The position numbers were made by a program, and so were the translations under genes. A stretch of 64,000 bases of DNA from Nemophila menziesii (lineage: Eukaryota > Streptophyta > Magnoliopsida > Boraginales > Hydrophyllaceae), in the NCBI GenBank assembly GCA_029959085.1, contig JARWIR010000173.1, forward strand, positions 2,501 through 66,500, read 5' to 3'. Below are positions 36,421 to 50,349 of the stretch, piece by piece. How positions within the stretch are numbered: the stretch's first letter is position 1; every line of letters starts with the position of its first letter. Under the pieces are notes generated by a model, which worked only from the letters and a program-made list of their open reading frames with translations, made no database searches and was not told the DNA's origin.

Positions 36421-39400
36421 ACCCCCTAACGACCCCCGAAAACCCTGGCACCCCCCTCAAAAACCCGTAAAAAGCACGACGAGGCCCTGAAAACCCAAAA
36501 AAAGGACGATTAAAAAAGTCCGAAAAATCCCTTGAAAACACAAATGAGGCTCCCAGAAGACCCATAAAAAGCACCAAAAACCCCTAAAACCCCCAACAGA
36601 ACCCCCAGAAACCCCGAAATAACCCCCCAGAACCCCTCGAAACGTCTAAGAACCCCCGGAATGCCCCCAAGGGCCCTAAAAGACCCCTTGAAAAGCCCCC
36701 AATATCCCCAAAAACGCCCAAAAATACGTTTAAGGACCGTAAAAAAGCACTTTGGAGACCCTCCCAAAACCCCTCGGAACCCCCTAACGACCCCCGAAAA
36801 CCCTGGCACCCCCCTCAAAAACCCGTAAAAAGCACGACGAGGCCCTGAAAACCCGAAAAAAGGACGATTAAAAAAGTCCGAAAAATCCCTTGAAAACACA
36901 AAAGAGGCTCCCAAAAGACCCATAAAAAGCACCAAAAACCCCTAAAACCCCCAACAGAACCCCCAGAAACCCCGAAATAACCCCCCAGAACCCCTCGAAA
37001 CGTCTAAAAACCCCCGGAAAGCCCCCAAGGGCCCTAAAAGACCCCTTGAAAAGCCCCCAATATCCCCAAAAACGCCCAAAAATACGTTTAAGGACCGTCA
37101 AAAAGCACTTTGGAGACCCTCCCAAAACCCCTCGGAACCCCCTAACGACCCCCGAAAACCCTGGCACCCCCCTCAAAGACCCGTAAAAAGCACGACGAGG
37201 CCCTGAAAACCCGAAAAAAGGACGATTAAAAAAGTCCGAAAAATCCCTTGAAAACACAAAAGAGGCTCCCAAAAGACCCATAAAAAGCACCAAAAACCCC
37301 TAAAACGCCCAACAGAACCCCCAGAAACCCCGAAATAACCCCCCAGAACCCCTCGAAACGTCTAAAAACACCCGGAAAGCTCCCAAGGGCCCTAAAAGAC
37401 CCCTTGAAAAGCCCCCAATATCCCCAAAAACGCCCAAAAATACGTTTAAAGACCGTCAAAAAGCACTTTGGAGACCCTCCCAAAACCCCTCGGAACCCCC
37501 TAACGACCCCCGAAAACCCTGGCACCCCCCTCAAAAACCCGTAAAAAGCACGACGAGGCCCTGAAAACCCAAAAAAAGGACGATTAAAAAAGTCCGAAAA
37601 ATCCCTTGAAAACACAAAGGAGGCTCCCAAAAGACCCATAAAAAGCACCAAAAACCCCTAAAACTCCCAACAGAACCCCCAGAAACCCCGAAATAACCCC
37701 TCAGAACCCCTCGAAACGTCTAAAAACCCCCGGAAAGCCCCCAAGGGCCCTAAAAGACCCCTTGAAAAGCCCCCAATATCCCCAAAAACGCCCAAAAATA
37801 CGTTTAAGGACCGTCAAAAAGCACTTTGGAGACCCTCCCAAAACCCCTCGGAACCCCCTAACGACCCCCGAAAACCCTGGCACCCCCCTCAAAAACCCGT
37901 AAAAAGCACGACGAGGCCCTGAAAACCCGAAAAAGGGACGATTAAAAAAGTCCGAAAAATCCCTTGAAAACACAAAAGAGCCTCCCAAAAGACCCATAAA
38001 AAGCACCAAAAACCCCTAAAACCCCCAACAGAACCCCCAGAAACCCCGAAATAACCCCCCAAAACCCCTCGAAACGTCTAAAAACCCCCGGAAAGCCCCC
38101 AAGGGCCCTAAAAGACCCCTTGAAAAGCCCCCAATATCCCCAAAAACGCCAAAAAATACGTTTAAGGACCGTCAAAAAGCACTTTGGAGACCCTCACAAA
38201 ACCCCTCGGAACCCCCTAACGACCCCCGAAAACCCTGGCACCCCCCTCAAAAACCCGTAAAAAGCACGACGAGGCCCTGAAAACCCGAAAAAAGGACGAT
38301 TAAAAAAGTCCGAAAAATCCCTTGAAAACACAAAGGAGGCTCCCAAAAGACCCATAAAAAGCACCAAAAACCCCTAAAACCCCCCAACAGAACCCCCAGT
38401 AACCCCGAAATAACCCCCCAGAACCCCTCGAAACGTCTAAAAACCCCCGGAAAGCCCCCAAGGGCCCTAAAAGACCCCTTGAAAAGCCCCCAATATCCCC
38501 AAAAACGCCCAAAAATACGTTTAAGGACCGTCAAAAAGCACTTTGGAGACCCTCACAAAACCCCTCGGAACCCCCTAACGACCCCCGAAAACCCTGGCAC
38601 CCCCCTCAAAAACCCGTAAAAAGCACGACGAGGCCCTGAAAACCCGAAAAAAGGACGATTAAAAAAGTCCGAAAAATCCCTTGAAAACACAAAGGAGGCT
38701 CCCAAAAGACCCATAAAAAGCACCAAAAACCCCTAAAACCCCCCAACAGAACCCCCAGTAACCCCGAAATAACCCCCCAGAACCCCTCGAAACGTCTAAA
38801 AACCCCCGGAAAGCCCCCAAGGTCCCTAAAAGACCCCTTGAAAAGCCCCCAATATCCCCAAAAACGCCCAAAAATACGTTTAAGGACCGTCAAAAAGCAC
38901 TTTGGAGACCCTCCCAAAACCCCTCGGAACCCCCTAACGACCCCCGAAAACCCTGGCACCCCCCTCAAAAACCCGTAAAAAGCACGACGAGGCCCTGAAA
39001 ACCCGAAAAAAGGACGATTAAAAAAGTCCGAAAAATCCCTTGAAAACACAAAGGAGGCTCCCAAAAGACCCATAAAAAGCACCAAAAACCCCTAAAACCC
39101 CCCAACAGAACCCCCAGTAACCCCGAAATAACCCCCCAGAACCCCTCGAAACGTCTAAAAACCCCCGGAAAGCCCCCAAGGGCCCTAAAAGACCCCTTGA
39201 AAAGCCCCCAATATCCCCAAAAACGCCCAAAAATACGTTTAAGGACCGTCAAAAAGCACTTTGGAGACCCTCCCAAAACCCCTCGGAACCCCCTAACGAC
39301 CCCCGAAAACCCTGGCACCCCCCTCAAAAACCCGTAAAAAGCACGACGAGGCCCTGAAAACCCGAAAAAGGGACGATTAAAAAAGTCCGAAAAATCCCTT

Positions 39401-40040
39401 GAAAACATAAAAGAGCCTCCCAAAAGACCCATAAAAAGCACCAAAAACCCCTAAAACCCCCAACAGAACCCCCAGAAACCCCGAAATAACCCCCCAAAAC
39501 CCCTCGAAACGTCTAAAAACCCCCGGAAAGCCCCCAAGGGCCCTAAAAGACCCCTTGAAAAGCCCCCAATATCCCCAAAAACGCCCAAAAATACGTTTAA
39601 GGACCGTCAAAAAGCACTTTGGAGACCCTCACAAAACCCCTCGGAACCCCCTAACGACCCCCGAAAACCCTGGCACCCCCCTCAAAAACCCGTAAAAAGC
39701 ACGACGAGGCCCTGAAAACCCGAAAAAAGGACGATTAAAAAAGTCCGAAAAATCCCTTGAAAACACAAAGGAGGCTCCCAAAAGACCCATAAAAAGCACC
39801 AAAAACCCCTAAAACCCCCCAACAGAACCCCCAGTAACCCCTAAATAACCCCCCAGAACCCCTCGAAACGTCTAAAAACCCCCGGAAAGCCCCCAAGGGC
39901 CCTAAAAGACCCCTTGAAAAGCCCCCAATATCCCCAAAAACGCCCAAAAATACGTTTAAGGACCGTCAAAAAGCACTTTGGAGACCCTCACAAAACCCCT
40001 CGGAACCCCCTAACGACCCCCGAAAACCCTGGCACCCCCC

Positions 40041-42908
40041 TCAAAAACCCGTAAAAAGCACGACGAGGCCCTGAAAACCCGAAAAAAGGACGATTAAAAA
40101 AGTCCGAAAAATCCCTTGAAAACACAAAGGAGGCTCCCAAAAGACCCATAAAAAGCACCAAAAACCCCTAAAACCCCCCAACAGAACCCCCAGTAACCCC
40201 GAAATAACCCCCCAGAACCCCTCGAAACGTCTAAAAACCCCCGGAAAGCCCCCAAGGGCCCTAAAAGACCCCTTGAAAAGCCCCCAATATCCCCAAAAAC
40301 GCCCAAAAATACGTTTAAGGACCGTCAAAAAGCACTTTGGAGACCCTCACAAAACCCCTCGGAACCCCCTAACGACCCCCGAAAACCCTGGCACCCCCCT
40401 CAAAAACCCGTAAAAAGCACGACGAGGCCCTGAAAACCCGAAAAAAGGACGATTAAAAAAGTCCGAAAAATCCCTTGAAAACACAAAGGAGGCTCCCAAA
40501 AGACCCATAAAAAGCACCAAAAACCCCTAAAACCCCCCAACAGAACCCCCAGTAACCCCGAAATAACCCCCCAGAACCCCTCGAAACGTCTAAAAACCCC
40601 CGGAAAGCCCCCAAGGGCCCTAAAAGACCCCTTGAAATGCCCCCAATATCCCCAAAAACGCCCAAAAATACGTTTAAGGACCGTCAAAAAGCACTTTGGA
40701 GACCCTCCCAAAACCCCTCGGAACCCCCTAACGACCCTCGAAAACCCTGGCACCCCCCTCAAAAACCCGTAAAAAGCACGACGAGGCCCTGAAAACCCGA
40801 AAAAAGGACGATTAAAAAAGTCCGAAAAATCCCTTGAAAACACAAAAGAGGCTCCCAAAAGACCCATAAAAAGCACCAAAAACCCCTAAAACCCCCAACA
40901 GAACCCCCAGAAACCCCGAAATAACCCCCCAGAACCCCTCGAAACGTCTAAAAACCCCCGGAAAGCCCCCAAGGGCCCTAAAAGACCCCTTGAAAAGCCC
41001 CCAATATCCCCAAAAACGCCCAAAAATACGTTTAAGGACCGTCAAAAAGCACTTTGGAGACCCTCCCAAAACCCCTCGGAACCCCCTAACGACCCCCGAA
41101 AACCCTGGCACCCCCCTCAAAAACCCGTAAAAAGCACGACGAGGCCCTGAAAACCCGAAAAAGGGACGATTAAAAAAGTCCGAAAAATCCCTTGAAAACA
41201 CAAAAGAGCCTCCCAAAAGACCCATAAAAAGCACCAAAAACCCCTAAAACCCCCAACATAACCCCCAGAAACCCCGAAATAACCCCCCAAAACCCCTCGA
41301 AACGTCTAAAAACCCCCGGAAAGCCCCCAAGGGCCCTAAAAGACCCCTTGAAAAGCCCCCAATATCCCCAAAAACGCCAAAAAATACGTTTAAGGACCGT
41401 CAAAAAGCACTTTGGAGACCCTCACAAAACCCCTCGGAACCCCCTAACGACCCCCGAAAACCCTGGCACCCCCCTCAAAAACCCGTAAAAAGCACGACGA
41501 GGCCCTGAAAACCCGAAAAAAGGACGATTAAAAAAGTCCGAAAAATCCCTTGAAAACACAAAGGAGGCTCCCAAAAGACCCATAAAAAGCACCAAAAACC
41601 CCTAAAACCCCCCAACAGAACCCCCAGTAACCCCGAAATAACCCCCCAGAACCCCTCGAAACGTCTAAAAACCCCCGGAAAGCCCCCAAGGGCCCTAAAA
41701 GACCCCTTGAAAAGCCCCCAATATCCCCAAAAACGCCCAAAAATACGTTTAAGGACCGTCAAAAAGCACTTTGGAGACCCTCACAAAACCCCTCGGAACC
41801 CCCTAACGACCCCCGAAAACCCTGGCACCCCCCTCAAAAACCCGTAAAAAGCACGACGAGGCCCTGAAAACCCGAAAAAAGGACGATTAAAAAAGTCCGA
41901 AAAATCCCTTGAAAACACAAAGGAGGCTCCCAAAAGACCCATAAAAAGCACCAAAAACCCCTAAAACCCCCCAACAGAACCCCCAGTAACCCCGAAATAA
42001 CCCCCCAGAACCCCTCGAAACGTCTAAAAACCCCCGGAAAGCCCCCAAGGGCCCTAAAAGACCCCTTGAAAAGCCCCCAATATCCCCAAAAACGCCCAAA
42101 AATACGTTTAAGGACCGTCAAAAAGCACTTTGGAGACCCTCCCAAAACCCCTCGGAACCCCCTAACGACCCTCGAAAACCCTGGCACCCCCCTCAAAAAC
42201 CCGTAAAAAGCACGACGAGGCCCTGAAAACCCGAAAAAAGGACGATTAAAAAAGTCCGAAAAATCCCTTGAAAACACAAAAGAGGCTCCCAAAAGACCCA
42301 TAAAAAGCACCAAAAACCCCTAAAACCCCCAACAGAACCCCCAGAAACCCCGAAATAACCCCCCAGAACCCCTCGAAACGTCTAAAAACCCCCGGAAAGC
42401 CCCCAAGGGCCCTAAAAGACCCCTTGAAAAGCCCCCAATATCCCCAAAAACGCCCAAAAATACGTTTAAGGACCGTCAAAAAGCACTTTGGAGACCCTCC
42501 CAAAACCCCTCGGAACCCCCTAACGACCCCCGAAAACCCTGGCACCCCCCTCAAAAACCCGTAAAAAGCACGACGAGGCCCTGAAAACCCGAAAAAGGGA
42601 CGATTAAAAAAGTCCGAAAAATCCCTTGAAAACACAAAAGAGCCTCCCAAAAGACCCATAAAAAGCACCAAAAACCCCTAAAACCCCCAACAGAACCCCC
42701 AGAAACCCCGAAATAACCCCCCAAAACCCCTCGAAACGTCTAAAAACCCCCGGAAAGCCCCCAAGGGCCCTAAAAGACCCCTTGAAAAGCCCCCAATATC
42801 CCCAAAAACGCCCAAAAATACGTTTAAGGACCGTCAAAAAGCACTTTGGAGACCCTCACAAAACCCCTCGGAACCCCCTAACGACCCCCGAAAACCCTGG
42901 CACCCCCC
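40041..42908. repeat. Four-unit higher-order repeat, 1,434 bp, two copies
   Basis: Unit types recur in order at an offset of 1,434 bases (40041 and 41475; 40400 and 41834; 40812 and 42246; 41170 and 42604). Each block contains three B units and one AGAGCCTCCC marker unit. Differences between the blocks are single substitutions, such as CCTTGAAATGCC near 40,633 and CGCCAAAAAATACG near 41,380. Confidence 0.8.
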
Positions 42909-44649
42909 TCAAAAACCCGTAAAAAGCACGACGAGGCCCTGAAAACCCGAAAAAAGGACGATTAAAAAAGTCCGAAAAATCCCTTGAAAACACAAAGGAG
43001 GCTCCCAAAAGACCCATAAAAAGCACCAAAAACCCCTAAAACCCCCCAACAGAACCCCCAGTAACCCCGAAATAACCCCCCAGAACCCCTCGAAACGTCT
43101 AAAAACCCCCGAAAAGCCCCCAAGGGCCCTAAAAGACCCCTTGAAAAGCCCCCAATATCCCCAAAAACGCCCAAAAATACGTTTAAGGACCGTCAAAAAG
43201 CACTTTGGAGACCCTCACAAAACCCCTCGGAACCCCCTAACGACCCCCGAAAACCCTGGCACCCCCCTCAAAAACCCGTAAAAAGCACGACGAGGCCCTG
43301 AAAACCCGAAAAAAGGACGATTAAAAAAGTCCGAAAAATCCCTTGAAAACACAAAGGAGGCTCCCAAAAGACCCATAAAAAGCACCAAAAACCTCTAAAA
43401 CCCCCAACAGAACCCCCAGAAACCCCGAAATAACCCCCCAGAACCCCTCGAAACGTCTAAAAACCCCCGGAAAGCCCCAAAGGGCCCTAAAAGACCCCTT
43501 GAAAAGTCCCCAATATCCCCAAAAACGCCCAAAAATACGTTTAATGACCGTCAAAAAGCACTTTGGAGACCCTCCCAAAACCCCTCGGAACCCCCTAACG
43601 ACCCCCGAAAACCCTGGCACCCCCCTCAAAAACCCGTAAAAAGCACGACGAGGCCCTGAAAACCCAAAAAAAGGACGATTAAAAAAGTCCGAAAAATCCC
43701 TTGAAAACACAAATGAGGCTCCCAGAAGACCCATAAAAAGCACCAAAAACCCCTAAAACCCCCAACAGAACCCCCAGAAACCCCGAAATAACCCCCCAGA
43801 ACCCCTCGAAACGTCTAAAAACCCCCGGAAAGCCCCCAAGGGCCCTAAAAGACCCCTTGAAAAGCCCCCAATATCCCCAAAAACGCCCAAAAATACGTTT
43901 AAGGACCGTCAAAAAGCACTTTGGAGACCCTCCCAAAACCCCTCGGAACCCCCTAACGACCCCCGAAAACCCTGGCACCCCCCTCAAAAACCCGTAAAAA
44001 GCACGACGAGGCCCTGAAAACCCGAAAAAGGGACGATTAAAAAAGTCCGAAAAATCCCTTGAAAACACAAAAGAGGCTCCCAAAAGACCCATAAAAAGCA
44101 CCAAAAACCCCTAAAACCCCCAACAGAACCCCCAGAAACCCCGAAATAACCCCCCAAAACCCCTCGAAACGTCTAAAAACCCCCGGAAAGCCCCCAAGGG
44201 CCCTAAAAGACCCCTTGAAAAGCCCCCAATATCCCCAAAAACGCCCAAAAATACGTTTAAGGACCGTCAAAAAGCACTTTGGAGACCCTCCCAAAACCCC
44301 TCGGAACCCCCTAACGACCCCCGAAAACCCTGGCACCCCCCTCAAAAACCCGTAAAAAGCACGACGAGACCCTGAAAACCCGAAAAAGGGACGATTAAAA
44401 AAGTCCGAAAAATCCCTTGAAAACACAAAAGAGGCTCCCAAAAGACCCATAAAAAGCACCAAAAACCCCTAAAACCCCCCAACAGAACCCCCAGTAACCC
44501 CGAAATAACCCCCCAGAACCCCTCGAAACGTCTAAAAACCCCCGGAAAGCCCCCAAGGGCCTTAAAAGACCCCTTGAAAAGCCCCCAATATCCCCAAAAA
44601 CGCCCAAAAATACGTTTAAGGACCGTCAAAAAGCACTTTGGAGACCCTC

Positions 44650-47150
44650 ACAAAACCCCTCGGAACCCCCTAACGACCCCCGAAAACCCTGGCACCCCCC
44701 TCAAAAACCCGTAAAAAGCACGACGAGGCCCTGAAAACCCGAAAAAAGGACGATTAAAAAAGTCCGAAAAATCCCTTGAAAACACAAAGGAGGCTCCCAA
44801 AAGACCCATAAAAAGCACCAAAAACCTCTAAAACCCCCAACAGAACCCCCAGAAACCCCGAAATAACCCCCCAGAACCCCTCGAAACGTCTAAAAACCCC
44901 CGGAAAGCCCCAAAGGGCCCTAAAAGACCCCTTGAAAAGTCCCCAATATCCCCAAAAACACCCAAAAATACGTTTAATGACCGTCAAAAAGCACTTTGGA
45001 GACCCTCCCAAAACCCCTCGGAACCCCCTAACGACCCCCGAAAACCCTGGCACCCCCCTCAAAAACCCGTAAAAAGCACGACGAGGCCCTGAAAACCCAA
45101 AAAAAGGACGATTAAAAAAGTCCGAAAAATCCCTTGAAAACACAAATGAGGCTCCCAGAAGACCCATAAAAAGCACCAAAAACCCCTAAAACCCCCAACA
45201 GAACCCCCAGAAACCCCGAAATAACCCCCCAGAACCCCTCGAAACGTCTAAGAACCCCCGGAAAGCCCCCAAGGGCCCTAAAAGACCCCTTGAGAAGCCC
45301 CCAATATCCCCAAAAACGCCCAAAAATACGTTTAAGGACCGTAAAAAAGCACTTTGGAGACCCTCCCAAAACCCCTCGGAACCCCCTAACGACCCCGAAA
45401 ACCCTGGCACCCCCCTCAAAAACCCGTAAAAAGCACGACGAGGCCCTGAAAACCCGAAAAAAGGACGATTAAAAAAGTCCGAAAAATCCCTTGAAAACAC
45501 AAAAGAGGCTCCCAAAAGACCCATAAAAAGCACCAAAAACCCCTAAAACCCCCAACAGAACCCCCAGAAACCCCGAAATAACCCCCCAGAACCCCTCGAA
45601 ACGTCTAAAAACCCCCGGAAAGCCCCCAAGGGCCCTAAAAGACCCTTTGAAAAGCCCCCAATATCCCCAAAAACGCCCAAAAATACGTTTAAGGACCGTC
45701 AAAAAGCACTTTGGAGACCCTCCCAAAACCCCTCGGAACCCCCTAACGACCCCCGAAAACCCTGGCACCCCCCTCAAAGACCCGTAAAAAGCACGACGAG
45801 ACCCTGAAAACCCGAAAAAGGGACGATTAAAAAAGTCCGAAAAATCACTTGAAAACACAAAAGAGGCTCCCAAAAGACCCATAAAAAGCATCAAAAACCC
45901 CTAAAACCCCCAACAGAACCCCCAGTAACCCCGAAATAACCCCCCAGAACCCCTCGAAACGTCTAAAAACCCCCGGAAAGCCCCCAAGGGCCCTAAAAGA
46001 CCCCTTGAAAAGCCCCCAATATCCCCAAAAACGCCCAAAAATACGTTTAAGGACCGTCAAAAAGCACTTTGGAGACCCTCCCAAAACCCCTCGGAACCCC
46101 CTAACGACCCTCGAAAACTCTGGCACCCCCCTCAAAAACCCGTAAAAAGCACGACGAGGCCCTGAAAACCCGAAAAAAGGACGATTAACAAAAGTCCGAA
46201 AAATCCCTTGAAAACACAAAAGAGGCTTCCAAAAGACCCATAAAAAGCACCAAAAACCCCTAAAACCCCCAACAGAACCCCCAGAAACCCCGAAATAACC
46301 CCCCAGAACCCCTCGAAACGTCTAAAAACCCCCGGAAAGCCCCCAAGGGCCCTAAAAGACCCCTTGAAAAGCCCCCAATATCCCCAAAAACGCCCAAAAA
46401 TACGTTTAAGGACCGTCAAAAAGCACTTTGGAGACCCTCCCAAAACCCCTCGGAACCCCCTAACGACCCCCGAAAACCCTGGCACCCCCCTCAAAAACCC
46501 GTAAAAAGCACGACGAGGCCCTGAAAACCCGAAAAAGGGACGATTAAAAAAGTCCGAAAAATCCCTTGAAAACACAAAAGAGCCTCCCAAAAGACCCATA
46601 AAAAGCACCAAAAACCCCTAAAACCCCTAAAACCCCCAACAGAACCCCCAGAAACCCCGAAATAACCCCCCAAAACCCCTCGAAACGTCTAAAAACCCCC
46701 GGAAAGACCCCAAGGGCCCTAAAAGACCCCTTGAAAAGCCCCCAATATCCCCAAAAACGCCCAAAAATACGTTTAAGGACCGTCAAAAAGCACTTTGGAG
46801 ACCCTCACAAAACCCCTCGGAACCCCCTAACGACCCCCGAAAACCCTGGCACCCCCCTCAAAAACCCGTAAAAAGCACGACGAGGCCCTGAAAACCCGAA
46901 AAAAGGACGATTAAAAAAGTCCGAAAAATCCCTTGAAAACACAAAGGAGGCTCCCAAAAGACCCATAAAAAGCACCAAAAACCCCTAAAACCCCCCAACA
47001 GAACCCCCAGTAACCCCGAAATAACCCCCCAGAACCCCTCGAAACGTCTAAAAACCCCCGGAAAGCCCCCAAGGGCCCTAAAAGACCCCTTGAAAAGCCC
47101 CCAATATCCCCAAAAACGCCCAAAAATACGTTTAAGGACCGTCAAAAAGC
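44650..47150. repeat. Copied segment, copy 1 (partner at 53,620-56,120)
   Basis: About seven units match at an offset of 8,972, falling to 8,971 after a one-base insertion near 46,187 (GATTAACAAAAG). Shared rare marks include AAAAACACCC (near 44,955), GTTTAATGACC, AAATGAGGCTCCCAG, CTTGAGAAGCC, GACCCCGAAAACC, GACCCTTTG and the duplicated 9-bp element. The first part is found a third time, with one extra unit, at about 47.2-48.4 kb. Confidence 0.8.
46614..46632. other. Unit with a duplicated 9-bp CCCCTAAAA element
   Basis: The element is present twice in tandem before CCCCCAAC. The same state is near 50,922, 55,586, 56,322 and 57,755. All five units are also of the AGAGCCTCCC type, although other units of that type (near 22.6, 32.3, 33.8, 35.5, 38.0, 39.4, 41.2, 42.6, 49.4, 53.0 and 62.4 kb) have the normal length. 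This fits one origin within that lineage followed by local spread between 46 and 58 kb. Confidence 0.85.
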
Positions 47151-50100
47151 ACTTTGGAGACCCTCACAAAACCCCTCGGAACCCCCTAACGACCCCCGAA
47201 AACCCTGGCACCCCCCTCAAAAACCCGTAAAAAGCACGACGAGGCCCTGAAAACCCGAAAAAAGGACGATTAAAAAAGTCCGAAAAATCCCTTGAAAACA
47301 CAAAGGAGGCTCCCAAAAGACCCATAAAAAGCACCAAAAACCTCTAAAACCCCCAACAGAACCCCCAGAAACCCCGAAATAACCCCCCAGAACCCCTCGA
47401 AACGTCTAAAAACCCCCGGAAAGCCCCAAAGGGCCCTAAAAGACCCCTTGAAAAGTCCCCAATATCCCCAAAAACACCCAAAAATACGTTTAATGACCGT
47501 CAAAAAGCACTTTGGAGACCCTCCCAAAACCCCTCGGAACCCCCTAACGACCCCCGAAAACCCTGGCACCCCCCTCAAAAACCCGTAAAAAGCACGACGA
47601 GGCCCTGAAAACCCAAAAAAAGGACGATTAAAAAAGTCCGAAAAATCCCTTGAAAACACAAATGAGGCTCCCAAAAGACCCATAAAAAGCACCAAAAACC
47701 CCTAAAACCCCCAACAGAACCCCCAGAAACCCCGAAATAACCCCCCAGAACCCCTCGAAACGTCTAAAAACCCCCGGAAAGCCCCCAAGGGCCCTAAAAG
47801 ACCCCTTGAAAAGCCCCCAATATCCCCAAAAACGCCCAAAAATACGTTTAAGGACCGTCAAAAAGCACTTTGGAGACCCTCCCAAAACCCCTCGGAACCC
47901 CCTAACGACCCCCGAAAACCCTGGCACCCCCCTCAAAAACCCGTAAAAAGCACGACGAGGCCCTGAAAACCCAAAAAAAGGACGATTAAAAAAGTCCGAA
48001 AAATCCCTTGAAAACACAAATGAGGCTCCCAGAAGACCCATAAAAAGCACCAAAAACCCCTAAAACCCCCAACAGAACCCCCAGAAACCCCGAAATAACC
48101 CCCCAGAACCCCTCGAAACGTCTAAGAACCCCCGGAAAGCCCCCAAGGGCCCTAAAAGACCCCTTGAGAAGCCCCCAATATCCCCAAAAACGCCCAAAAA
48201 TACGTTTAAGGACCGTAAAAAAGCACTTTGGAGACCCTCCCAAAACCCCTCGGAACCCCCTAACGACCCCGAAAACCCTGGCACCCCACTCAAAAACCCG
48301 TAAAAAGCACGACGAGGCCCTGAAAACCCGAAAAAAGGACGATTAAAAAAGTCCGAAAAATCCCTTGAAAACACAAAAGAGGCTCCCAAAAGACCCATAA
48401 AAAGCACCAAAAACCCCTAAAACCCCCAACAGAACCCCCAGAAACCCCGAAATAACCCCCCAGAACCCCTCGAAACGTCTAAAAACCCCCGGAAAGCCCC
48501 CAAGGGCCCTAAAAGACCCTTTGAAAAGCCCCCAATATCCCCAAAAATGCCCAAAAATACGTTTAAGGACCGTCAAAAAGCACTTTGGAGACCCTCACAA
48601 AACCCCTCGGAACCCCCTAACGACCCCCGAAAACCCTGGCACCCCCCTCAAAGACCCGTAAAAAGCACGACGAGACCCTGAAAACCCGAAAAAGGGACGA
48701 TTAAAAAAGTCCGAAAAATCCCTTGAAAACACAAAAGAGGCTCCCAAAAGACCCATAAAAAGCACCAAAAACCCCTAAAACCCCCAACAGAACCCCCAGT
48801 AACCCCGAAATAACCCCCCAGAACCCCTCGAAACGTCTAAAAACCCCCGGAAAGCCCCCAAGGGCCCTAAAAGACCCCTTGAAAAGCCCCCAATATCCCC
48901 AAAAACGCCCAAAAATACGTTTAAGGACCGTCAAAAAGCACTTTGGAGACCCTCCCAAAACCCCTCGGAACCCCCTAACGACCCTCGAAAACCCTGGCAC
49001 CCCCCTCAAAAACCCGTAAAAAGCACGACGAGTCCCTGAAAACCCGAAAAAAGGACGATTAAAAAAGTCCGAAAAATCCCTTGAAAACACAAAAGAGGCT
49101 TCCAAAAGACCCATAAAAAGCACCAAAAACCCCTAAAACCCCAAACAGAACCCCCAGAAACCCCGAAATAACCCCCCAGAACCCCTCGAAACGTCTAAAA
49201 ACCCCCGGAAAGCCCCCAAGGGCCCTAAAAGACCCCTTGAAAAGCCCCCAATATCCCCAAAAACGCCCAAAAATACGTTTAAGGACCGTCAAAAAGCACT
49301 TTGGAGACCCTCCCAAAACCCCTCGGAACCCCCTAACGACCCCCGAAAACCCTGGCACCCCCCTCAAAAACCCGTAAAAAGCACGACGAGGCCCTGAAAA
49401 CCCGAAAAAGGGACGATTAAAAAAGTCCGAAAAATCCCTTGAAAACACAAAAGAGCCTCCCAAAAGACCCATAAAAAGCACCAAAAACCCCTAAAACCCC
49501 CAACAGAACCCCCAGAAACCCCGAAATAACCCCCCAAAACCCCTCGAAACGTCTAAAAACCCCCGGAAAGCCCCCAAGGGCCCTAAAAGACCCCTTGAAA
49601 AGCCCCCAATATCCCCAAAAACGCCCAAAAATACGTTTAAGGACCGTCAAAAAGCACTTTGGAGACCCTCACAAAACCCCTCGGAACCCCCTAACGACCC
49701 CCGAAAACCCTGGCACCCCCCTCAAAAACCCGTAAAAAGCACGACGAGGCCCTGAAAACCCGAAAAAAGGACGATTAAAAAAGTCCGAAAAATCCCTTGA
49801 AAACACAAAGGAGGCTCCCAAAAGACCCATAAAAAGCACCAAAAACCCCTAAAACCCCCCAACAGAACCCCCAGTAACCCCGAAATAACCCCCCAGAACC
49901 CCTCGAAACGTCTAAAAACCCCCGGAAAGCCCCCAAGGTCCCTAAAAGACCCCTTGAAAAGCCCCCAATATCCCCAAAAACGCCCAAAAATACGTTTAAG
50001 GACCGTCAAAAAGCACTTTGGAGACCCTCCCAAAACCCCTCGGAACCCCCTAACGACCCCCGAAAACCCTGGCACCCCCCTCAAAGACCCGTAAAAAGCA

Positions 50101-50349
50101 CGACGAGACCCTGAAAACCCGAAAAAGGGACGATTAAAAAAGTCCGAAAAATCCCTTGAAAACACAAAAGAGGCTCCCAAAAGACCCATAAAAAGCACCA
50201 AAAACCCCTAAAACCCCCCAACAGAACCCCCAGTAACCCCGAAATAACCCCCCAGAACCCCTCGAAACGTCTAAAAACCCCCGGAAAGCCCCCAAGGGCC
50301 CTAAAAGACCCCTTGAAAAGCCCCCAATATCCCCAAAAACGCCCAAAAA